From assembly GCF_002162375.1 (NCBI RefSeq), contig NZ_CP021425.1:2877001-2941000 (forward strand): DNA of 64,000 bases, written 5' to 3'. The stretch is from Oleiphilus messinensis. Lineage in GTDB: Bacteria > Pseudomonadota > Gammaproteobacteria > Pseudomonadales > Oleiphilaceae. The notes under the pieces are model-generated. The model was not told where the DNA came from. It saw only the letters and a list, made by a program, of their open reading frames with translations, and made no database searches. The position numbers and the translations under genes were made by a program. This document shows positions 57,073 through 64,000 of the stretch, in pieces. The stretch's first letter is position 1. Each line of letters starts with the position of its first letter.

Positions 57073-57840
57073 ATGTCTGATCCTGTTGAAGCTATTCCGC
57101 TCACCCGACTTGCGATTGCGTTTTCCCCTGTTATTGTTGTTTTATATTTCCAGTATCGCTGGTCGTTAGGTGTTTCAACACAGCTGTATGCGCTGGTACG
57201 CATGCTTGTTCAGCTATTATTGATTGGCTACGTGCTCAGCTTTATATTCGCAGCGGAACAAGCGCCGATTGTGTTGGCTGTTTTGTTGATCATGGTGATC
57301 TCCTCCAGCTGGATCGGTTTGCGCACAGTGGAAACGCATCGTTCCAAGCTGTTTGCTTATGCCTTGATAGCAACGGTTGCAGGGGGCGGGCTTACGTTAG
57401 TTGTTGTGACACAAGGCGTTCTGGGTATTACGCCCTGGTACAAACCAAATTACCTTATTCCTCTGGCCGGGATGGTATTTTCCGGTGCAATGAATGGCGT
57501 CAGCCTCTCTGCTGAACGATTGAGTGCAGAATTGAAGCGAGGTGATGGGTATGAGCAAGCTCGATCAGTGGCTTACCGTGCCGCTTTGATTCCTGTCACT
57601 AACTCGTTATTTGCTGTCGGACTGGTGTCGTTACCGGGTATGATGACCGGACAGATATTATCCGGGGTAGCACCGCCGATAGCTGCACGTTATCAGATTA
57701 TGGTTATGTTCATGCTGTTGGGGGCAACCGGGATTTCCGCGGCGTGTTTTCTGGTGATTAGCCGACCTGTCTTCATTCGACACTTTGTAAAAGAAGACTC
57801 GGTAACACAACACTCTGTAAAACAAGACCCCGTAAAATAA
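57073..57840 (+). CDS. UPF0014/FetB-type ABC transporter permease
   Basis: A 255-residue membrane protein from ATG 57073 with about seven helices. PLAGMVFSGAMNGVSLSAERL and GMMTGQILSGVAPPIAARYQI are hallmarks of the FetB (YbbM) family linked to iron export. The partner ATPase FetA is not adjacent. The last 20 codons are a degenerate 15-bp repeat (VKEDS-VTQHS-VKQDP-VK), giving a hydrophilic tail with the stop codon in the last unit. Confidence 0.85.
   Translation: MSDPVEAIPLTRLAIAFSPVIVVLYFQYRWSLGVSTQLYALVRMLVQLLLIGYVLSFIFAAEQAPIVLAVLLIMVISSSWIGLRTVETHRSKLFAYALIATVAGGGLTLVVVTQGVLGITPWYKPNYLIPLAGMVFSGAMNGVSLSAERLSAELKRGDGYEQARSVAYRAALIPVTNSLFAVGLVSLPGMMTGQILSGVAPPIAARYQIMVMFMLLGATGISAACFLVISRPVFIRHFVKEDSVTQHSVKQDPVK
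57781..57840 (+). repeat. 4 x 15 bp tandem repeat forming the FetB-like C-terminus
   Basis: Units start at 57781, 57796, 57811 and 57826 with the core GTAAAACAA. The fourth ends TAA where the others have GAA or CAA, so the gene's stop codon arose in the repeat. Confidence 0.88.
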
Positions 57841-57874
57841 AAAACCTTAAAAATCAGAGAATGAGGACTAAACT

Positions 57875-59614
57875 TTGGCAGGATTGCTGGAAACACTGGT
57901 GGGCGTAGTAGGGTTATTTTTCATACTGAGTCTTATGGTGACCGCTATTACGGAAATCATATCCCAAGCGCTCAATATCCGGGGTAAATGTCTCAAGAAA
58001 ACATTGATTCGGCTGCTTGATGAGCAAAGTGTTAACGATTTCTATCAACACCGTCGCATCAAGGCATTGCAAGTCTCTAGTGATCGATTGCCTTCATATA
58101 TACCTGAACATGTTGTCGTAGACGTTGTTCTTGACTTGTTGTTGTCAGGGCAGTATCCAGAGTTTTGTGATAATGACGGTACCTTGAAATCAAAGTTGGC
58201 TGAACATCTTTCGACTGGGCAGGAAGCGTGGCGTGTCACCCTGAATACTTTTTATCGTGAAGAGGGTCAGCGTATCGATGCGTTTAGAACCAGAATCGAG
58301 GTTTGGTTCAACGACAGTATTGATCGATCCAGAGGTTGGTTTCGGCGACAGCTTTCCTGGTATTTATTATTCAGTGGTCTGATTCTTGCCATATTACTAA
58401 ATGCAAATGCAATTTCCCTGTTTACGTCGTTCTCAGGGAATGATGGAGGGTTGTCTCCCGATCTCGGTTGGAGCGATTCTGCAATACTTTCGCTCCTCAA
58501 TATGGATCCAAAATTTTTGCTCCACTCAGCCGCAGGATGGTTGATTACAGCAATTGGCCTGACGTTAGGTGCGCCGTTCTGGTTTGATTTATTGCAGAAA
58601 ATTGTCCAAATCAGGGCTGCTTTGAGACCTGGGAAAGGTTCTGCCTCACGTGCAGCGCCTAAATCTCCCGTGACGCACAGTCGAAATGCTGGATCGAGTC
58701 TACTTCGTCTGGATGATGGGGGTAAGTCTAGCACTCGGAATGCGGAATCATCTTTGTTACAAGGGCCCGCCAATACGTCTCAAAGCTCCACTAATACGTA
58801 TCAATATAGACTGATTGAAAATTGCTCGTTTTTGTGTTTTCACATGGCTGGGGAGCACGCGGGATTATTTGCACCGATATTACAAACCCAAGGCTATCGA
58901 ATGCTTCACGGGGGACAAAGCACGGATATGTTTTCGATCCTCGAGCAACGGGACACAACGTATCTGGTTTTTCATGAATTGATCGGGCAGGATAGTTTGA
59001 ATGTGCTGGTGGATGAATATCATTCTGGATTGACTCCTGTGCCGTGGTTAGGTGAGCTTGAAGGCGGTCAGTGTGCAACGCACCGATATTATCTTGAGCT
59101 GGTTGATCATGTCTGGGCTGTGCTTGATAATCAGTTCGAGTGCCTTAAACTATCCTCAAGAAAAAATCTGGTAATCACCGGTTGGTCTACAGGCGCTGTA
59201 GTTGCAACTCTCATCGCTGAAAGATTGGTCTCAGCTGAAAAGGTTAGTCTTGAACAAATAGAAGCCGTGGTTACCTTTTCGGCCTCTCGATATGCCGACC
59301 AAACGTATCAACGTTATTTGCAATCTCTTTTTTCAACGGCTTTGATTAACGTTTTCCATGTGCGTGATGTTCTCCCGCTGATTCCAAGTGCAAACTTGTT
59401 CGGCCATGCGGGTTCAACCGTCATGCTCAATGATTTTGGCGGGATTGATCTCGACCCGGTGTATTGGTTTCAGAATTTGAATAAAGTTGAATTTTCCGAG
59501 GCTGACTTGGCTGCTATTGATCTTGAAAAGTTGGAATCAAGAATAACTATGCAGGTTTATTCCGCTGTATTGAAGCAAGCTCTGTATCGAGTGAGAAGCG
59601 GGCAGGGGTGCTAA
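57875..59614 (+). CDS. membrane protein fused to a class-3-lipase-like domain
   Basis: A 579-residue protein; TTG start with GAGGA 7 bases upstream. The N-terminal part has a helix at residues 8-30 (VGVVGLFFILSLMVTAITEII), a charged region, and two or three more helices (LSWYLLFSGLILAILL; LLHSAAGWLITAIGLTLG), as in a common uncharacterised membrane family. After a Ser/Arg-rich linker (about 255-305) comes an alpha/beta hydrolase domain with GWSTG (Ser438), Asp498 in VRDVLPLIPS and His511 in LFGHAGS, the triad order of Lipase_3. It may be a lipase tethered to the inner membrane; the substrate is unknown. Confidence 0.72.
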   Translation: MAGLLETLVGVVGLFFILSLMVTAITEIISQALNIRGKCLKKTLIRLLDEQSVNDFYQHRRIKALQVSSDRLPSYIPEHVVVDVVLDLLLSGQYPEFCDNDGTLKSKLAEHLSTGQEAWRVTLNTFYREEGQRIDAFRTRIEVWFNDSIDRSRGWFRRQLSWYLLFSGLILAILLNANAISLFTSFSGNDGGLSPDLGWSDSAILSLLNMDPKFLLHSAAGWLITAIGLTLGAPFWFDLLQKIVQIRAALRPGKGSASRAAPKSPVTHSRNAGSSLLRLDDGGKSSTRNAESSLLQGPANTSQSSTNTYQYRLIENCSFLCFHMAGEHAGLFAPILQTQGYRMLHGGQSTDMFSILEQRDTTYLVFHELIGQDSLNVLVDEYHSGLTPVPWLGELEGGQCATHRYYLELVDHVWAVLDNQFECLKLSSRKNLVITGWSTGAVVATLIAERLVSAEKVSLEQIEAVVTFSASRYADQTYQRYLQSLFSTALINVFHVRDVLPLIPSANLFGHAGSTVMLNDFGGIDLDPVYWFQNLNKVEFSEADLAAIDLEKLESRITMQVYSAVLKQALYRVRSGQGC

Positions 59615-59675
59615 AATCCAGAGTAGGATGAGTTAAATGAGTCTGAAGGTTTTGCCAGATTGAGATTTTTCAACG

Positions 59676-59720
59676 GGCCGCTACACACCAAACGAACACT
59701 TGTGTAACGGCCTCGTTTGG
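59676..59720. other. interleaved complementary arms between convergent genes
   Basis: Arm A GGCCGCTACACA (59676-59687), arm B CCAAACGA (59688-59695), then A' TGTGTAACGGCC (59701-59712, one mismatch to A) and B' TCGTTTGG (59713-59720, exact). The order A-B-A'-B' is that of a pseudoknot or of two mutually exclusive hairpins. Lies between the lipase fusion and pbpG ends. Confidence 0.7.
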
Positions 59721-59726
59721 ATAATC

Positions 59727-60671
59727 CTAGCTGTTTTTGCCGTTACTGGCGATGAGCTTTTTCATTTCCTGACGCTCATAGCGAAGCGCTGCACCAGCAA
59801 TTCGGCCACTGTCACCGGTATCGATCCATTTTTTGACCCGGTTAGCATCGCCGACAGGTGTTCTTTTTCCAAAAGAGTCGAGGAATACCATGGCAAGTTT
59901 ACGGTCACCCACTTCTGACAACATGACCAGACAACGCCCAGCTTCATTGATGTAGCCGGTTTTGCTCACATTGATGTCCCAGCTTCCTTTCCTGACCAGA
60001 AGATTGGTGTTGCGGTAATTTAATGCATAGCGGGGACTGCTGAATCGAGCGACAAACTCCGGCGTTGTTGAAAATTGTTGAATTTTCTCGTAATTGGAAG
60101 CAGCTGTGACCATTTTTACAAGATCGCGAGCGGTTGAAACATTTTCTTGAGACAATCCGGTTGAGTCAACGAAGTGGGTATTGCTCATACCGAGTGATTT
60201 TGCTTTTTTGTTCATTGCAGCAACAAACGCCTTTATCCCACCTGGGTAATTACGACCGAGCGCTGAAGCTGCCCGATTTTCAGAAGACATCAGCGCGATG
60301 AGCATCAAATCATGTCGACTGAGTTTGGATCCAAAGCGAATTCTGGAGTACGTGTTTTTCAGGGCGTCCCGATCCGCACGGGTGATGGTTAACTTCTCAC
60401 TCATGTCAAGCTTGGCATCCAGTACTACCATCGCGGTCATCAGCTTGGTAATGGATGCGATTGGCACAACTAAATCTGCATTCTTGGCATAGATAAGCGA
60501 CTCGTTTTTAATATCATAAACGGAGGCTTTGACTGAGGCGAGATGAATATTCTCTGCTTCGGGGGAGGCGGATGTTTTTAATTTGTCTGCTTGACTGAAT
60601 CCGGACATCATCAGTGTTAGCATGAGTAGTCCAGGTATCAGCGATTTGGGCGATTTGAGTAGCTTTTTCAT
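59727..60671 (-). CDS. pbpG: D-alanyl-D-alanine endopeptidase (PBP7)
   Basis: A 314-residue periplasmic low-molecular-weight penicillin-binding protein that cleaves peptidoglycan crosslinks. Signal peptide ends near SQA-DKL. Active-site motifs: SITKLM (Ser-x-x-Lys), SSEN (Ser-x-Asn) and KTGYINEAG (KTG). The length fits PbpG and it lacks the extra C-terminal domain of DacA/DacC. Confidence 0.94.
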   Translation of the reverse strand: MKKLLKSPKSLIPGLLMLTLMMSGFSQADKLKTSASPEAENIHLASVKASVYDIKNESLIYAKNADLVVPIASITKLMTAMVVLDAKLDMSEKLTITRADRDALKNTYSRIRFGSKLSRHDLMLIALMSSENRAASALGRNYPGGIKAFVAAMNKKAKSLGMSNTHFVDSTGLSQENVSTARDLVKMVTAASNYEKIQQFSTTPEFVARFSSPRYALNYRNTNLLVRKGSWDINVSKTGYINEAGRCLVMLSEVGDRKLAMVFLDSFGKRTPVGDANRVKKWIDTGDSGRIAGAALRYERQEMKKLIASNGKNS

Positions 60672-60883
60672 AATTATTTTGGGTGTACCTGATTTGAGTG
60701 ACTAGTCTGTTACGCTCCTTGTATGATCTACTCCTTTGTTGCGTTTCACCGAATCCGTGGGCTAAACGCTTTTCGATCCCTAGGTTATAGCAAAAATTAG
60801 AATCAGTTGATAGAAAAGACGCTAACTAAATGTTTACAAAGTGTAAAAGAGTATATAAATGTGTTAATGAATAAAGGAAATGG

Positions 60884-61564
60884 ATGAATTTATTCGTAAA
60901 ATTTGACGAAAATGAATCAGGTCGGGATTTTTTTGTAGGTGATATCCATGGCCATTATTCCGAGTTGATGCGCTTGTTGGAGCAGCGGCATTTTAATTTT
61001 GACCAGGATCGACTTTTTAGTGTGGGTGATATTATCGATCGTGGGCCGGAAAATGAGCAATGCATTGATTTGTTGAACAAGCATTGGTTTTTTGCCTGTC
61101 TAGGCAATCATGAATGGTTAATGATTGGCGGCATACTGTATGCTGATGCGATGGATTTGGCGTTACAGCGCCAGCATGGTGGACTCTGGATGGATGATCA
61201 TGATCATGATCAGTTAACAGAATGGGCGCAGCTGATCCAGTCAACATGCCCTGCTGCGATGGAGATCGATAGTGGCAAGTCCACAATCGGCGTTACCCAT
61301 AACATTGTGGCCGGTGATAACTGGTCTGTGATGAAAAAACTCAAGCTGGCGCAACTGGATTCCTGTTTATGGAATCGAAATCGATTCTATGCCGCACAGA
61401 GCGGTGCGCAGGTAGATCCGATAAAAAATGTTGATCTGGTTATATCGGGTCATAATGCATGCGTCGAAGTCGTACAGGCAGCTAACCAGATTTACATTGA
61501 TACCCTCTGGCTGGGAGAACGCTTAACGGTTCTTAGCGCGGAGGAAGCGTTGGCTTTCAAATAA
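60884..61564 (+). CDS. metallophosphoesterase, PrpA/PrpB-like protein phosphatase
   Basis: A 226-residue cytoplasmic phosphoesterase with the metal motifs GDIHGH (about 18-23), GDIIDRGPE (about 46-54) and GNHE (about 77-80) and a late SGHNAC (metal histidine). This is the bacterial PPP-type phosphatase pattern (PrpA/PrpB, lambda phosphatase). Substrates not predictable. Confidence 0.9.
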   Translation: MNLFVKFDENESGRDFFVGDIHGHYSELMRLLEQRHFNFDQDRLFSVGDIIDRGPENEQCIDLLNKHWFFACLGNHEWLMIGGILYADAMDLALQRQHGGLWMDDHDHDQLTEWAQLIQSTCPAAMEIDSGKSTIGVTHNIVAGDNWSVMKKLKLAQLDSCLWNRNRFYAAQSGAQVDPIKNVDLVISGHNACVEVVQAANQIYIDTLWLGERLTVLSAEEALAFK

Positions 61565-61572
61565 TACGGGCA

Positions 61573-61607
61573 TAAAAAAAGCAGCGTACACGTTGGGTGT
61601 AGCTGCT
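61573..61607 (-). terminator. intrinsic terminator for the leftward secreted-protein gene
   Basis: Read leftward: stem AGCAGCTACAC / GTGTACGCTGCT with one bulged base, loop about 5 bases, followed by seven T. It lies about 220 bp beyond the stop of the gene at 61831-62700 and just after the convergent phosphatase gene. Confidence 0.82.
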
Positions 61608-61830
61608 GAAATGTTCGGGCAATTTAGGGACGCTCCGAAAACTTAAGTTCAAGGAGAAAAAACAAACGGCCTGAATGTTCGTTCTTTCATGTTGCTTATG
61701 TTATCGGCGCAAGGGGCGTAGAGGCATCGTCCATAGGGCGTAGAAATGGTACATTTATAGTGATTTCAATGACAATTACGTAATTTATTGTTAATGATTG
61801 ACTGGCAACCATAATAAGACTCGAGTCAGA

Positions 61831-62700
61831 CTATCCTTCAGAGCTCAAGACATAGACCCAGTTTTTATCACTGGTATCACAGATTATCGTTTTAACGTTA
61901 AGTCGCGTACAGGCGTCCAGCTGTCCCGGATACGGGGCGGGTAACCGGGTATCAACGGCCATTGATCGGCGGTCCTGTTTCAGGAGTTCGTACATTTTGT
62001 GGAAACGCTGCTGAAAATCGGCATTTTTTTGTTTTATTTCGCGGTAGGTATACACAAAGCGTGTGTAGGACATCGTGGTTGCGCCTAAGCCGATTTGCAG
62101 CATGGCTTCAATGTATTGTTCATAGGCATTTGCCAGCTTTTGTTTCTGTTCGCTGGATGAGCCATTTATCGGTGGTAATCTTAATTGGTTGCTTGAAGCC
62201 AGTGCTGAACTAGAGAGTTGGCTGAGGGGCTTGTTCTTCTGTAGCTGATATTGTTTTCCGGAACGGCACGATATTTCACTACGTTGTAATTTACAAGCAC
62301 TCAAATGAGGTCTCGATTCCTTTACCGATCCGGAACCTTCCTCATTTTTATCAAAACTCTGTGGCGATCGAGGCGGTGCTAAAGTTGCACCTGAAGTGGG
62401 TGTTTCTACCGTCGATTGGGGGCCCAATGAATTACTTTCCAGGGAGGGTTTTATGCTCGTGTACGGTGGGACAGTGAGTTTTAACTGCGCCGCTGGACGT
62501 TTAAGGAGTAGCGCCTGGAATTGCGGGGTGTTGCGTCTGAAATCCTCCAGAGCGGGCAGCGTGGCGCCTTTTCCTTTCGCTTTTATTTCACAGTACAGTT
62601 CCTCATAGGCTGTTTGGGCAAAATCCCTGCAGTCAGCGTATACCTGATGGCAGATTAGTATCAGCAATCCGGTGACAGTCGTACCTATTAATTTCAACAT
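61831..62700 (-). CDS. secreted hypothetical protein with paired-cysteine motifs
   Basis: A 289-residue protein with a signal peptide (cleavage near VYA-DCRD). Three pairs of cysteines occur in similar settings: DCRDFAQTAYEELYC, SACKLQRSEISCRSGKQY and DACTRLNVKTIICDTSDKNW. A Ser/Pro-rich stretch (about 80-135) and a helical part (about 185-245) lie between. No family recognised. It is divergent from the acetyltransferase gene (24 bp apart). Confidence 0.65.
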   Translation of the reverse strand: MLKLIGTTVTGLLILICHQVYADCRDFAQTAYEELYCEIKAKGKGATLPALEDFRRNTPQFQALLLKRPAAQLKLTVPPYTSIKPSLESNSLGPQSTVETPTSGATLAPPRSPQSFDKNEEGSGSVKESRPHLSACKLQRSEISCRSGKQYQLQKNKPLSQLSSSALASSNQLRLPPINGSSSEQKQKLANAYEQYIEAMLQIGLGATTMSYTRFVYTYREIKQKNADFQQRFHKMYELLKQDRRSMAVDTRLPAPYPGQLDACTRLNVKTIICDTSDKNWVYVLSSEG

Positions 62701-62724
62701 AATAACCTTCTGGATGGTGTTCTC

Positions 62725-63306
62725 ATGGAGTATAACCCGGATGAAAAAAATTCACTGAAATCTCAACGTTTGATCCTTCGACCCTGGAGAATCTCAGATC
62801 TTCCGGATTTCGCCAGGTTAAACGCTGATGTAGAGGTGATGAAGTATTTTCCTGCTTGTCTATCTGAGCGTGAAAGCAATGCCGTTGCCGAGCGTATTAA
62901 TAAACTAATCTTAAAACATGGTTGGGGCTTTTGGGCTCTGCATTGTATCAACGATGATCGTTTTATTGGATTTACAGGATTACATCAACCCTCTGGTGCG
63001 CTGCCGTTTTCTCCTTGTATTGAAATTGGCTGGCGCTTGGACAGGCAATATTGGGGCAAAGGGCTGGCAACCGAAGCAGCACGCTGTGCCTTGCAGTTTG
63101 CGTTTGGTGAATTGGCGCTCGACCAGGTTGTTTCTTTCACTGCTGTCGCGAATCATCGCTCACAGGCGGTTATGCAACGTCTTGGCATGAAGCGGGATGC
63201 GGAAAACTTCTTCCATCCTGACCTGCCTCCTGGTCATCCTTTATCGGAGCACGTCCTTTATCGTCTGGATGCTGCTGAGTTTCGTCCGGTGAGTGATTCC
63301 AGTTGA
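62725..63306 (+). CDS. GNAT family N-acetyltransferase (RimJ/RimL-like)
   Basis: A 193-residue acetyltransferase. SQRLILRPWRISDLPDFARLN is the usual N-terminal strand and helix, and GWRLDRQYWGKGLATEAAR contains the acetyl-CoA pyrophosphate-binding loop (Q/RxxGxG/A). NHRSQAVMQRLGM and a final strand are present. The acceptor may be a protein N-terminus or a small molecule; not resolvable. Confidence 0.9.
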   Translation: MEYNPDEKNSLKSQRLILRPWRISDLPDFARLNADVEVMKYFPACLSERESNAVAERINKLILKHGWGFWALHCINDDRFIGFTGLHQPSGALPFSPCIEIGWRLDRQYWGKGLATEAARCALQFAFGELALDQVVSFTAVANHRSQAVMQRLGMKRDAENFFHPDLPPGHPLSEHVLYRLDAAEFRPVSDSS

Positions 63307-63326
63307 ATTGAGTAGATTAACTGTCA

Positions 63327-63394
63327 GTCAGGTAAAACCAATAGTCAAGAAAAACCAACAGTGAAGCAAAACCAGCAGCGAAGCAAAACCAACC
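63327..63394 (+). repeat. 4 x 17 bp imperfect tandem repeat
   Basis: Units start at 63327, 63344, 63361 and 63378 with core AAAACCAACA. They lie 20 bp behind the acetyltransferase stop and run into the terminator hairpin. Confidence 0.85.
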
Positions 63395-63415
63395 AAGCAC
63401 TTGCTTGGTTTTGTT
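63391..63415 (+). terminator. intrinsic terminator after the acetyltransferase
   Basis: Stem AACCAAGCA/TGCTTGGTT (63391-63399 with 63402-63410), minimal loop, followed by TTGTT. The left arm is made partly of the last 17-bp repeat unit. Confidence 0.7.
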
Positions 63416-63475
63416 AAAGTGTGCATACTACTCACCACATTTGGAAACTATCAATAACAAGGGCGAGTAAGCAGA

Positions 63476-64000
63476 ATGAGCGATAAAGCAATAGTGACCT
63501 GTGCTGTCACAGGCGTACTGACAAATCCACAGCAGCACCCGGTACCGGTTTCTGTTCAGGAAATGGCGAGCTCCTGTAAAGAGGCATATGACGCTGGAGC
63601 GTCGATCATCCATGTTCATTATCGCCAGCAAGCGCCTGGAAAAGGTCATTTACCCTGTTGGGATCCTGATATAGCTGAAGATATTACCAATGCAATCAGA
63701 GAGGCATGTCCCGGCGTTATAATCAATATGTCCACTGGGACGATTGGTCCGGATATTTCTCCTCAACTGGCTTGTATCGAGCGTATCAAGCCCGAGATTG
63801 CGGCATGTAATGCGGGTACACTGAATTACCTTAAAACCCGTAAAGATGGCAGCTGGGCTTGGCCGCCCATGATTTTTGATAACCCGGTTGAGAAAGTCCG
63901 AAAATTTCTGGACGGGATGAAAAGTGTGGGGGCGATGCCGGAATTCGAGTGTTTCGATGTGGGTATCGTGCGGTCTATTCAGCTGTTTGTTGAAAACGGG
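63476..64000 (+). CDS. beta-keto acid cleavage enzyme (BKACE, DUF849), 3' end outside window
   Basis: Open from ATG 63476 to the window end (175 codons seen; the family usually has about 300). ATVTCAVTG-type start (IVTCAVTGVLTNP), the metal-binding IHVHYR, INMSTGTIG and PEFECFDVG are BKACE signatures. These Zn enzymes cleave a beta-keto acid with acetyl-CoA, for example 3-keto-5-aminohexanoate in lysine fermentation or dehydrocarnitine in carnitine breakdown. The exact substrate cannot be told without the rest of the gene and neighbours. Confidence 0.88.
   Translation, partial: MSDKAIVTCAVTGVLTNPQQHPVPVSVQEMASSCKEAYDAGASIIHVHYRQQAPGKGHLPCWDPDIAEDITNAIREACPGVIINMSTGTIGPDISPQLACIERIKPEIAACNAGTLNYLKTRKDGSWAWPPMIFDNPVEKVRKFLDGMKSVGAMPEFECFDVGIVRSIQLFVENG

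Overview
The window reads as chromosomal DNA of a marine-type gammaproteobacterium near the Pseudomonadales/Oceanospirillales. The evidence is family content and gene order: dapA-bamC-purC; csiV-mfd and gap-nqrABCDEF-apbE-nqrM-sthA in the arrangement I recall from Pseudomonas; FabA/FabB/FabY fatty-acid initiation; a long-form GAPDH; and a sodium-pumping NADH:quinone oxidoreductase. I do not name a genus.

Layout. 1-4.6 kb: housekeeping genes (dapA 3' end, bamC, purC), an outer-membrane beta-barrel protein and a UDP-sugar epimerase, closed by a terminator and a tRNA-Val(GAC). 5.3-8.8 kb: a degenerate GDSL-type secreted protein and a 781-residue Ig-like-domain exoprotein. 8.8-14.1 kb: an accessory block built of an intact REP-associated (Y1/HUH) transposase, at least a dozen whole or partial copies of its 3' flank, three decayed transposase pieces, and, between the two repeat arrays, a winged-helix plus nucleotidyltransferase pair with its own palindromic operator. 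14.2-16.5 kb: a phospholipase D family protein and a periplasmic binding protein. 16.6-23.7 kb: a leftward vitamin B12 uptake operon under a cobalamin riboswitch (btuB, beta-propeller lipoprotein, btuD, btuC, cobU, btuF). 23.8-25.9 kb: two divergent related porin-like genes. 26-31.5 kb: fatty-acid/phospholipid genes (fabA, fabB, plsC-like, fabY) around an AraC-type regulator. 31.5-36.8 kb: yjdM, csiV, mfd. 37-39.2 kb: tandem DUF6160-like secreted paralogs lying between mfd and gap. 39.5-50.5 kb: gap and the Na+-NQR operon with its flavin-insertion and maturation factors, then sthA. 50.6-54.8 kb: a leftward set (glycerophosphodiesterase, DAHP synthase, transaldolase, dusA). 54.75-56.37 kb: a small decayed integrative element at the 5' end of dusA, flanked by imperfect att repeats, with an integrase stump and a two-gene cargo operon. 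56.5-64 kb: NADAR protein, FetB-type permease, a membrane/lipase fusion, PBP7, a metallophosphatase, a secreted Cys-pair protein, an acetyltransferase and the start of a BKACE enzyme.

A cross-window pattern is a set of short imperfect tandem repeats (period 10-24 bp, 2-4 units) beside or across gene ends. Four overlap stop codons (btuC, btuB, csiV, fetB-like), one duplicates a ribosome-binding site, and one lies inside a signal peptide. The candidates I rate most worth follow-up are the RAYT-repeat nursery with its HTH/nucleotidyltransferase cargo, the dusA island, the BtuG-like propeller in the B12 operon, the membrane/class-3-lipase fusion, and the stop-codon-straddling repeats. All calls come from reading the sequence; no database search was run.
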